Shown here: positions 27,333 through 38,705 of the stretch, in pieces | How positions within the stretch are numbered: position 1 is the first letter of the stretch | Layout: every line of letters begins with the position of its first letter | Assembly (NCBI GenBank): GCA_039096225.1 | Contig: JBBPEB010000006.1 | Span: forward strand, 545,501 to 609,500 | DNA: 64,000 nucleotides | Direction: 5' to 3' | DNA from: Blastocystis sp. Blastoise | Taxonomy: Eukaryota; Sar; Bigyra; Opalinata; Blastocystidae | Position numbers and translations under genes: made by a program | Notes under the pieces: model-generated | Databases searched by the model: none | What the model saw: the letters and a program-made list of their open reading frames with translations, nothing else | What the model was told of the DNA's origin: nothing

Positions 27333-30324
27333 ACCCTGAGGCTTCTGCCGATCTTCGTCTTTGTATGGGATTATCATTTTATTATCTTAATAAATATGAC
27401 TATGTATATATATATATATATATATTTTTAATATCAATAATAATAATATATATATGAATTCTTTTTTTATTTTACCTATAAATAACTTACTTCTCCTTTA
27501 TAGGCACTTCTTTGTATTGATAGAGCTTTAGAAATAGATCCTTCAAATGCTTATGCATTTGTATTTAAATCTATATTATATAAGAATAGAGAAGATATTG
27601 ATATATTTTCACGTACACATGAAGCTATGAATTATTTAAAAGAAGCATATATACATAATCCTTCTTTACCTTTAACATTATATCATTTAGCTGAGCATTA
27701 TTTATATTCATGGAAACAAATACCAAATATTGCTGCTAAAATGGTTCCAAATAGTAATATTGTTTCAGTGGAAAAAGATCTCCGAGACACAATTAAACGT
27801 GGTGATTCAATTAAAATAGGTACAGAAATATATACTGTTAAAGATATCAATGAAAATAGTATTACCTTAAATACTGTTTTTATTGGAGAAACTGAAGAAG
27901 ATTCATTAGTTATATATACTCATGAATATAATTTAGTATTAGAATTATGTAATAGAGGTTTATCTTCAGAAAGTATAAGTAATAAAACAAAAGATGATAC
28001 TATAAATATGATTACTATAAATACTATGAATAAAACAAAGGATACTAATAATAATACTACTTCAATTGACCTTCTTTCTGGGGATATATATGAATTAATG
28101 GGAAGAGTATATATGTTATTAAATGATAAAAGTAATGCTAAAGAATATTTTGAATATTCACTTCAAAAAAATAAAAATAATATATTAGCAAAATTTGGAT
28201 TAGCTTTAATGTATATATATATATTGTTTTTATTTTTATTAAATTTATATTGTTTTTTTTTTCTTAGATATAATAAAAATAATTATTAATTATGATTTTT
28301 AATTAATTAATAATAATAATAATAATAATATTATATATATAGTTATTTAAATATTGCTTCTACAACCTCCAATAAAGGTCGTAAATTACGTTATCGTGCA
28401 GATGCGAAACGGTTATTACAGGAAGTACATCGAAGTGATACTAAATGTGTTGATTGTAGCTATCAAATATGCTTATTATATATTAAAGAAAATCAATTCA
28501 AATTAGCTAGACAAATTGTTCAAGAAATTATTGATGTATATAGATTTATTTTATTTATGAATATATTATTATTCTATTATGTTTTTATTATGATTTTATT
28601 ATAATTTTATTATTATATTATTATTATATTATTATTATATTATTATATTATTATTATATTATTATATTATTATATTATTATTATATTATTATTATATTAT
28701 TATTATATTATTATTATATTATTATTATATTATTATTATATTATTATTATATTATTATATTATTATTATATATATTTGAATACTATTTTTCTGTATATAT
28801 ATAGTTAGATGGTAGTTATATAAATGCATATATATTACGTGGTTATATATTACAGAATGAATCGAATATAAATGATAAGAAACAAGCATTGCGTGATTAT
28901 GAAGATGCAACTAAAATGAAATTATATAAAGGAGAAACAGTAGAAGCAGGAATATGGAATAATGTAGGTGTATTAAGATATATATTAGAGAAATATGAAG
29001 ATGCATTAACTGCTTTTCATGAATGTATAAAAATTAATAATATTAATCATAATAATACAAGTACTAATCCTGATGAATATATGTATACTAATTATAATAT
29101 TACTTATACTTATAATATTGCTTGTATTTATCGATCTATGTGCTTATTTGATAAATCAAAAGAAATATTTACAAAGATTATTAAAGCATTCCCTTTATAT
29201 TTAGAAGTATATATATGCTTAGGGAAAGAAGAAGAGAAAAGAGGTCGATATAAAGAAGCATCTGAATATTATGGTACTTGCGTTGGACTATGTGAACAAA
29301 ATATGCCGAAAAATGTATATATATATTGTTTTTTATTATTTATATTATTATTATTATTTATATTATTATTATTATTTTTTTAAATATATATATGTTGTAT
29401 TATTATTGTTTTTATTTTTTTAAATATATATATATATATTTTTATTATTGTTTTTATTTTTTTAAATATATATATGTTGTTTTATTATTTATAATATATT
29501 TCTTTTGATAATAAATTTTTCATATATTTTTTAACAGATTTTCATTTATTTTTTTATTAAAAATATATATATATTAAAAAATAAAAAAATGTATATATTA
29601 TTATTATCTATATATATATATATATAGTTTGATACTGCTCTTCCTACATTAGATCGTTATTATATAGATCATTGGACATCTGCTTTATCTCTACTTACGA
29701 ATATATATATTAATCAAAATAAATATGAACAAGGTTTATCTGTATTTAATCGTATATTTAGAAAATATTCTAATTATAAAGATGAATATATATCCTTACA
29801 ACAAGCTCAATTATTATATTTATGTACTTCTACTTCTTTATTAACGAATACTACTATTGATATACCTCAAGCTATGAATACTAAGAATTATCAAAAGATA
29901 TATACAGATATAATTGAAAGACATAATAATAATACTTTTGCTGCTAATGGATTAGGTGTCATTGCTGCAGAACAAAATAGACTGAATTTAGCTGATAGAA
30001 TCTTTAATTCTATACGTGAATGTGCTTATACGAATTTTGATAGTAGTATTAATTTAGGTACTGTTTGTATATATCAAAATGATTATAGTAATGCTATTCG
30101 TTTATTTGAAAGTATTAAAAAACAATCTACTTATTTCTGTGATAGTAATATTTATTTATTAACTGGATTTGCTTATTATTTAGCAAATCTTTTTAATGAT
30201 TCTATTCGTACATTACAAAAAGGATTATTTTTAGATCCAAGTGTATATATATTTGTTTATTTATTTTATTTATTAATTTATTTATTTATTTTATTTATTA
30301 TTTGATTATTTATTTATTTTAATA

Positions 30325-30366
<42 letters not shown>

Positions 30367-31323
30367 TTAGTTTTATGGTATGATCTTGCAATTTCTTCTG
30401 AAAGTAATTATATTTCTATTTTAAAGAAAGGTATTTATATATATATATTTATTATATATATATATATATTTATAATTAATGGTTACTATTTATTTTTAAC
30501 TATATATATATAAATATATAGGTCAACCTTTCCATCCAAAGCCTTTTGATTCTATAAAACAATATTATACATGTTGTAGAGGTAAAGAGAATAGTAGAGG
30601 TTGTAGAATCACAGGAAATTATACACGATTTGATATTGAACAAGCACAAAATTATTTGAATTTCTGTAATAGACTTTATCAAAAATTATCTTCTATTTCT
30701 ATTATTCCGTATATTTTATTATTATTATGTTTATTATTATATTTATTATTATATTTATTATTTTTATTAATATATATTATTATTATATTATTATTATATT
30801 ATTATTATATGGTTAATATTCTCTTATATATATATATATATATATAGTGTGGATAGAAAGAGTATTGAATCTCATATGGAATATTGTAAAGGACAAGATC
30901 CAGTATGTAAACAATATTTAGAACGTGAAATTCAAAAAGAACAAGCTTATAAAGATGTCATGAATAAAGCAAATATACCTGCAGTATATATAATTAATTA
31001 ATTAATATTTAATAATAATAATAATAATAATAATAGTAATTATTATTATTATTATATATATATATAGAATAGTATTACTGCACGTATGCTTGAAGAACAA
31101 GAGAAACAAAAAGAAAAAGAAAAAGAAGAATTAGAACGAACTAAAGCTATTGCAAATAGATATAAACAAGAATTAGGATCTATTATCGATCAATTAAAAT
31201 ATGTACCTCCTGAGAAAAAAGTTAAGAAATCTAAAAAGTATATATATAATATATATATATAATATATATATATATATAGGGCTATGGATGAATTCATTGA
31301 GCAGAATGATCAAAATGATATGG

Positions 31324-31405
<82 letters not shown>

Positions 31406-31936
31406 TATAATATATATATATAATATATATATAGTGGTCAGAGAATAGATGCTGAATTTGCTGATTCTGAGGATGAGTCTATTAATATAAATCATGAAAC
31501 CGAAAAGAAGCCAAAGAAGCGAGTTTATGATAGTGATGATGATGAAGAAGAAGAAGGAGAAAAGAAGAAGAAAAAACGTAATAGATTAAGAAGTAATCGT
31601 AATATTCAAGAAGATAAAGAAGATGAAGATGAAGATGAAGATGGATTTGAAATTGATAATGAAGAACAACCTACTTCTCATACTAATATAGAAACACAAG
31701 ATATTGAACATGTTAATGAAGATATTAATAATATATTTGAAGATGATGATGATCTTGATAATGAATTAAATGATACAAATGAAGAAGAAGAAGAAGAGAA
31801 AAAAGAAAAGGAAGGAACACAAATTAATACTATTTCAAATACAAATTCTTCAGATATTCAAACTACTTCTCAATCTACTAATAATGATAATAATAATAAT
31901 TTGGATGATCTTTTTGAAGATGATGAAGATTTATAA
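26250..31936 (+). CDS. CTR9: CTR9, TPR subunit of the PAF1 complex
   Basis: A multi-exon gene; I place the start at ATG 26250 (MEVEPSTADMPEETHL), although the frame stays open upstream. The first exons are 26250-26435, 26546-26683 and a 41-nt exon from 26733. The order is a short N-terminal strand, then many TPRs (IIKGIYRYKKGDYGKASEAF, LISLNNGKYEDARKAF, YYLNKYDYALLCIDRALEID, NNVGVLRYILEKYEDALTAF, NLGTVCIYQNDYSNAIRLF). After these come a Lys/Glu coiled coil (EKQKEKEKEELERTKAI) and a basic then acidic tail ending LDDLFEDDEDL. This is the layout of CTR9, which scaffolds the PAF1 complex on elongating RNA polymerase II in the nucleus. A strand-rich insert near 27739-27924 separates two TPR blocks. 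Many introns hold TA, ATT or heptamer repeats. Confidence 0.9.
27085..27180. repeat. TATATTA heptamer microsatellite in a CTR9 intron
   Basis: About thirteen copies of a 7-bp AT unit between the exon ending in SISALV and the one starting GLISLNN. It gives a spurious Ile/Tyr/Leu frame. Confidence 0.9.
28600..28770. repeat. ATT/ATATT microsatellite in a CTR9 intron
   Basis: Mixed (ATT)n and TATATTATT units fill the intron before the exon that begins LDGSYINAYILRG. Confidence 0.85.
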
Positions 31937-32654
31937 TCAAATTTATTATATATATGTATATTATTTATTATTTTTCTAAAAAAAGATTTTTCTTTTTATA
32001 TTGAATATAGTATTGTTTTTAGATATATATATATTTGTATTTTTTTTTTATTGCTATTGAATTTAGCATGTTACTTTTTTTTTTATTTAAAACATATCTT
32101 CTTTTCCATATTCAATTGATTCTATGCATATATAAGCATTATCATTTTTATTACTGAATTATTCATATGTATTTGTTTTCTAATGGTTTCATTTTTATTT
32201 GTTTATGATTCGATTATAAATTCTTGAACTATATTATTACACTACTTTTATAAATAGAATTTAAACAAATCAAATATATAAATAATAATTGATCAATATA
32301 TTTATAATTTCACAATAATGGAAAAAAGAAAATTGAAAAAAAAAGATAAATATTAAAAAATGTATTTGTTTTATACTGATTTGAAATCAATATAAATATT
32401 AAAAAAAAAATAATGAAATAAAAATGATTAAATAAATAATAACAAAAATACTTTTTAATAGTTATACAAATAAAATAAGAATGAACTAGTTATACAAAAA
32501 TAGAACCCATTTTTGAAATAATAATATAAAAAATAGTAATAAAGATATCTATTAAAAATAGCTGAAAATAACGATAATTATATTTTCCTATACACTTTCC
32601 TAATGCATAACGTATGTAGAATTAATTAAACTATTCATAATAATAATAATAATA
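31937..32654. other. Spacer downstream of CTR9
   Basis: Contains T- and A-rich runs and the 3' UTRs of the convergent CTR9 and DHHC-like genes. No gene is seen. Confidence 0.55.
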
Positions 32655-32728
32655 ATAATAATTTGGTTAATAATAATCATATTTCAGATAATAATAATTT
32701 GGTTGATAATAATCATATTTCAGATAAT
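32655..32728. repeat. 36-bp tandem repeat, two copies
   Basis: The unit atttggtt(a/g)ataataatc followed by atatttcagataataata occurs twice with a 36-bp period. On the - strand one frame reads the repeated peptide LKYDYY-x-PNYY, directly after the end of the DHHC-like frame. Confidence 0.85.
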
Positions 32729-33275
32729 AATAATAATAATAATAATAAGTATAATAATAATAATATAAAAAAGGATATAATGGTGATCTTCATTTAAAAC
32801 ACATAATCCACAATCTAAACAATGTTTTGCGTCATTTGATACATTACGATTACATTTAACACAAAAATGATAAAAAGAATCAATAGTATTATTTATTTCG
32901 ATATCATCAAAAACATATCCTGGATTTGTACATGAAGCAATGAATAGTAGTAAATTATATAAAGACCATAAGATAAATAAAAAATACTGATTCCAGAATG
33001 GTTGAGATATTCTATAGAATAATATCATTATTAAATTTAAAAAAAACAAAATTTAGTTAATTAAAAACTTACATGATATCATATATAAAATAAACATTAG
33101 TAATCAATGCAATAAGAAGTAAGTTCTGCCATTGAGGACCAAAACATATCATCATTTTTGAATCATTAAGAAACTATATGAATATAATAAATCTATTTTT
33201 TAAATATACATAAACATTTCCATATTTGATAAATTGTTCTTGAAACAAAGTAGATAAATTCTCCATGAGACTCAT
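32720..33275 (-). CDS. Short DHHC-type palmitoyltransferase-like protein, DHHY variant
   Basis: Exons 33275-33216, 33173-33073 and 33011-32720 join in frame to 150 residues starting MSLMENLSTLFQEQF. Two hydrophobic segments (LLLIALITNVYFIY and YFLFILWSLYNLLLFIA) are followed by TNPGYV and a zinc-binding Cys-rich domain FCVKCNRNVSNDAKHCLDCG, then CVLNEDHHY. This is the DHHC family core, which transfers palmitate to Cys on membrane proteins. The catalytic Cys is replaced by Tyr, and the usual third and fourth membrane segments are missing; the frame runs into an Ile-rich microsatellite and stops at 32720. Family members are normally 250 residues or more. It is either a truncated pseudogene or a catalytically dead short form. 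Confidence 0.65.
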
Positions 33276-34518
33276 TTATGAGCAATTACAAGACACGTTC
33301 TAATCTTTAATAAACTCTATTTCAAGTCTGTATAACTCCACTGTATCAAAGAATAGAAAAAAACACTAATAACAGAACGAAACAAGAGTATGAACTAAAT
33401 ACTTTGAAATCTTATTTAGGACAATTCCCATGTTAATTGTGTCATAATTACGCAAAAAATACATTTTTTTAAAAAAGGAATATAGGAACAAAGTATTATT
33501 TTCTTATTCTATATCATCCTATTAATTATGAATGACTGATAAAAAAGTGAAGGAAACAGTTGTGGTTCGATTAATGTTCTATTTCTTGGAAATATTAAAT
33601 ATTCAATGGAAATGAGTTGGTTCATTAGGGAGTATTCATGTAATTCAATGTAGTCAAAGATAAAATAAGTATTTATAAGGGTTCCACATAATAATAAAAT
33701 ATGAAAAAGTGTTTTTTGTGCTCATTTATGTTATATTACGTTCTATTTGTTGTTCAGATCATATGTGTTATCAAATAAAATTAGAATAAACCTCTGCTTG
33801 AAGAATGATCAAAGATTTAGTCACAAAAACATACTTTTTTAAGTAAGTTATTATTTTCTTTCATTCATATATCTATACAAGACTTAAAAGTAAAAACAGA
33901 ATTAATGAATCATTATATGATATATGAAATTATGTGTTTCATATAGAAAATGTACTTTGATCATGATTATTTTGCAATTTTTTAATATATGCTGTTAAAA
34001 GAATAAATAGGATTGAATTTATATATATACTATTTCTTAAACTAAATCATAGTTTTAAACGTGATTGAAAAGCAAATGATATGAAAATGATGAATTTATT
34101 TTGTGAATAATGATAAATACATGAGCGTGTTGACAAATATATATATACTATAAACTGGTAATTGATAATAAACGAATCAAAAATTGTTTCTAGATTTATA
34201 TATATATAATATTTATATTTAAAATGAAAAAAAAAAACTATAAATAAAGAATAATAAAGGAAAATACTATGTTAATATAAATAAAGAAAACAAAAAATAT
34301 AAAGGTTATATAGATTATACAATTTTTATAAGTTGAAATCTATAGAAAAGATAAAATAATATATATATAAATAATCTATAGTAGATATAATAAAATGTAT
34401 ATAAATAATATATAGTAGATATAATAAAATGTATAAATAATATATAGTAGATATAATAAAAAGAATATATATATAATATATAGTAGATATAATAAAAAGA
34501 ATATACTTATATAATAAT
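33276..34518. other. AT-rich intergenic region
   Basis: About 1.2 kb with no convincing gene. Near 34360-34505 a short unit (atatatagtagatataataaaa) recurs four or five times as a degenerate tandem repeat. Confidence 0.55.
34360..34505. repeat. Degenerate tandem repeat downstream of the TMEM42-like gene
   Basis: Units built on tagtagatataataaaa recur with variable TA spacers. They lie just past the stop codon at 34519, in the 3' UTR. Confidence 0.75.
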
Positions 34519-35349
34519 TTAGCATTTAGGTGAATGAAGAGATTGATCTTGGTCAAAAACAACAAAAGAAATACCTATTAACATTATAGCACCTCCGCTA
34601 AGCCATGTTAACGTTAATTTCTCATTATATATAAACCAGCCAGCAATTCCCTATAATGACAAGATAGAGAAGATAATATATATTATTTAGAATCAAAATA
34701 TAGTGGAAAATAATTATAAAAAATATAGTGGAAAATAATAATAAAAAATATAATAATAATAAAAAATATAATAATAATTAAAAAAATAATAATAATAAAA
34801 CATAATAATAAGAATAATAAAAATATAATAATAATAAAATACAATAATAATAATAAAATACAATAATAATAATAATAAAATGTAAATTGCTTACAGATAA
34901 TACAAAATTAAGACCAGTTGAAATAACAGTAGCAGTTAAAGATCCAATGATACCCATGGATTTGACATAAAATGTCATCGATAAGGAACTGAGTAAGATA
35001 TTAATAACAAAAGAAATCACTTGTAGAATACTTAAGAAAGTAGAATTAGACCATAGAGGAATACTGATGATTTGACTTAAAACTGACGTTACAGTCTTAG
35101 CTTCAACTGAAGACAGCTAAATAGACATGAAAAATATATAATGATTTATAAAAATAAATCATGCGAAGACATTCTATATACCTTTGCGAAGCAAGCACCT
35201 AATGATGAAAGAATACCTGCAATGAATCTATAGATGAGTCGAAAAAAAAATAATGGATTTGCTAAATAAATATACAATAAAACAAAAGGATTAGATTTAC
35301 GTTCAGCAACATCCTTCACATCAACAGTTATCTCATCTGTATGACTCAT
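34519..35349 (-). CDS. TMEM42-like EamA/DMT membrane protein
   Basis: Three exons, 35349-35182, 35116-34895 and 34650-34519, join to 173 residues, close to the 159 of human TMEM42. A hydrophilic N-terminus (MSHTDEITVDVKDVAERKSN) precedes four to five membrane segments: RFIAGILSSLGACFAK, ISFVINILLSSLSMTFYV, SLTATVISTGLNFVLSGIAG and LSGGAIMLIGISFVVF. The half-size EamA pattern, with a K-x-M-x-x-x-G-S-L-T-A-T-V helix, an F-x-x-N-E-K turn and a final G-x-x-L/M-I-G-I helix, matches small DMT-superfamily proteins. Such proteins may dimerise; the substrate is unknown. Confidence 0.75.
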
Positions 35350-35736
35350 ATTGATGTTTTTTTAAATTCTCAAAAAAAAAAAAAAAAAAAAAATCCTGTT
35401 TCGATTTTGGGCTGAATAAAATTTCAGATTTAGAAAATATCATTTATTTTTATGTATCTTTTGTTACGATCATGTTTTTTAGTTTGACTGTGTTATGTAT
35501 TTATATCTTCATAACATACTAATCAAAAATTTGTGTTTAACAAATTTAATTAATAACACAAAATTTTAATGTTAAAATAATAATTAATATATATGTTAAA
35601 CAGTGTAACAACCAAATATGATCGAGAACTAAACAAAATGGATAGCATGATTTATGAAAATAAAACAATAAATAATAAATCACGTATATATTCTAACAAG
35701 AATCATGATTTACAATAATAAGCAATAATTATATTT
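35350..35736. other. Spacer with 23-base poly-A run
   Basis: Includes an uninterrupted A run at about 35371-35393 just upstream of the TMEM42-like start. No gene is seen. Confidence 0.6.
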
Positions 35737-36998
35737 TTAAACAATAGGTTTAAGAAGTTGTTCAAATTCTTGAACATTTGTTTCTTTCTTCTTTAGCAAA
35801 TATTGATTAAAACAAATAAGTAATATACCAATAATATAGAATCCAATAAGAACATAGAAACCAAAGGTATGATCTAGATTTTCAAGCCAATTATGGAAAA
35901 TAGCAGTAAAAGTATAAATAGCCATATTAATAAAATAAATAACAGATACAGATAAACCACAATCTGTTTTAAATATATCAATAAGTAATGTTAAATAAAT
36001 AGGTGTTAATATAGAAGTAAAAACACCAGTAATAGCAAAAGGCCAATAACCATTTTCTTTAAGAAGCATACCCAATATATATAATACGATAAGTGCAATA
36101 AAAGAGGCAATAATAACAATAACGTGACCTATTCTATCAGATACATATCCAAAAATAAATAAAGATATACAATAGAATAAATAATAAAACGTTTTCCATC
36201 CATCAGCATTAAAATTACCAAAATCTTTTAAAAATATTTGTATATCAACAACAGAGCCTTCATCAGTAATAAGAACAAAAGGAAGTGTACAGCCCATAAT
36301 CCATATCATTGGAGTTTTTAATAAAGAAATAAAAGGAGATGTTTGTGATTTTGTTGTGATTACACCCTCTATATTGAAATCTAATAAGAAATTCCAAATT
36401 AAAAGAAGAATCATAAGAATAATTAAATATATATATCCTCCTTTATATCCAATATTAAATAAATTTATGAAAAATGTAGTTGTTGGAGCAGAGATAAATT
36501 CACCTAAGCCATTAAAGAAATAAAAAACACACATAAGAGTAGCAGAGAATTTTCCATTAAGAAGAGAACAAGCACCAACAAAAACTACATTTTGCAATGT
36601 GGTGAGACCACCCCAATTAAGTACACATCCTATATAGTAGAAGAAACTGTTTGAAGGAAACATTAAAATAATGAAAGCAAGTAATAAGCATCCAAAAGGA
36701 ACACAAACTGTCCAACGTAATCCATAGTACTTCAATACAAAACAAACACCAATACAAAGTAAAAAGGAAACATATGCAGTAATTTGATTGTGTTCAAATC
36801 CACCTTCAGTTGTAGCAAGACCAAGAAGAATTCTATGATAACCCTCGAAGATACCTGCAAATACATGAAGACAATAATAAAAGAGAATTAACATAACCTT
36901 CTTAATGTTCTCTTTTTTCTGAGTTGAATCTTGAACAACAGCCTTACTATATATATATTAATCATTATGGTAATATTAAAATTATTATACTTTTCCAT
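35737..36998 (-). CDS. Major facilitator superfamily transporter
   Basis: Two exons: 36998-36991 (8 nt, encoding Met-Glu and two bases) and 36946-35737, giving 405 residues with the start MENKAVVQDSTQKK. Upstream of the second exon the frame is closed, and the 44-nt intron restores it, so this start is better than the internal Met at 36894. I count about twelve membrane helices, for example ITAYVSFLLCIGVCFVLKYY, MILLLIWNFLLDF, TFYYLFYCISLFIFGYVSDR and FYVLIGFYIIGILLICFNQY. The loop YVSDRIGHVIVIIASF is the MFS D-R-x-G motif between helices. No substrate can be inferred; the N-terminal half lacks clear sugar-porter signatures. Confidence 0.8.
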
Positions 36999-38705
36999 AT
37001 TTATTAAATATTAATGAAAATATATGGAAATATAATGGAATGAGAGAAAAAATCTCCAAGATTTGTGCTAATGACGAAGATAGACTGAATAAAAATCAGT
37101 ATGTTGCTGAATATGAATGAAACGTAACAATAATAAACAGGCAAATAGAAAAACGATATTTAATTTTGAATGGGAACAATTATATAGTTTTACTTAATCG
37201 CTATTATGTTATTATGTATAACGAAATAAACTAGAATAATAATGATTATTGTTAGTCACATGGATCACAAATTATGACGCAAACAGGTTTAAATAGATGA
37301 GTCATTTCTTTTTCTTTTTTATGGTGTTTTTTTTAAGGTTGAAAATGTGAATTATTTATAAGATTTACTCAAAAAGAGAATTATATAGTATTCAATAAAA
37401 AGAATTACCTTGTTAAGGATGAAAATTAGATAAACATCTCCTTATTGTGTTCACATCACATTTACGAAAATTATTCATATATATGTGTATATCAAGCTAT
37501 CAACAAAATGAGTGGTCATGAGTGTGAAAAACAATGACTTGCTTATTAACGAGATTCCGAAACTTTTGTTGATATGTGATTTGATTTTCTTGGTTATCCT
37601 TTTTATTCAATTAAAGAGTCTTAATTATATATCTATTGAATGCTTGTGAATAAAAATAAATATTTATTTCTAATTCAATTAAAAGAATTTGAAATGAAAA
37701 AGACTATCTTTTACTTTTTCAATGTGTTTTAAGTTATATATGTTTTATTAACGATAAGAACAACATAAGTAAATTTATAGACTATAAGAGATATGTCTGC
37801 ATAATATATAATTCTTTTTGTTTATGAGAAAGATAACAAACATAATTAATTATGTTTGTATAGTAGTTTCTCTCTAATAATATTTATACTATTTTTTAAT
37901 GAAATATATAATATATATATAAATAAAAGTAAACTTCACGAACTAAGCAATGAATATAAACGAAGAATTAATTAATAGTAACGATAAGAATAGATATTAT
38001 CAAGAAAGAGAATCATAAGATATATCTATGGATTTTGTTATAAAATAAAATAGTGAGGAAAGAAAAAGAAGGATAATAATAGTATTATTGTATATTATAA
38101 ATCAAAATGTATACTAATAATAGTTTTTAAAATTAAATAGAAATATCAATGGAAAAAAAAATATAATAAAAGAACAATATACATAAGTATCAGAATATAA
38201 TTAAATAATACATAATATTATCAACAACAATAAAATAAAGAATGGAGCACTTATATAAAGGTATAGAGTGGCATATAAAAAAAAGATATAAAAAACAGTT
38301 TCCTCAATAAAGCATAAAATAAAATAAAGAATTGTAGTATATAAACTGAATTAAAAAAATAGATCTATTAATTATAAATATAGAATAAAAAGGTGATATA
38401 ATTCATATATTCTAGAAATACATAATGGTTATATAAATTATAAATTAAAGTATGAATTTCAATAGGCTTTTGTGATTATATAAATGAAGAGAAATATTAA
38501 ATATGTATAATATATATATATAAATAAATATGTAGAAAAATCATATAGGTATCACATGTAATATTAATATATAATAACTATTCATACATATAACTATTTT
38601 TTAAATTTTTAAGTAAATATATATATATATATATAGAAAAAATTGAAAAACTAATTATATATAAGATTAATGAAAAATTATTATATAATATAAAAAACAG
38701 ATAAA
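36999..38705. other. 1.7-kb AT-rich intergenic region
   Basis: The only open stretch with ordinary codon balance is 37518-37649 (+, 43 codons, MSVKNNDLLINEIPKLLL onward, with one hydrophobic segment). I do not claim it as a gene. Confidence 0.5.

Noticed and set aside
37518-37649. 43-codon + frame with one hydrophobic segment
   Set aside because: Fairly ordinary codons, but too short and unsupported to call.
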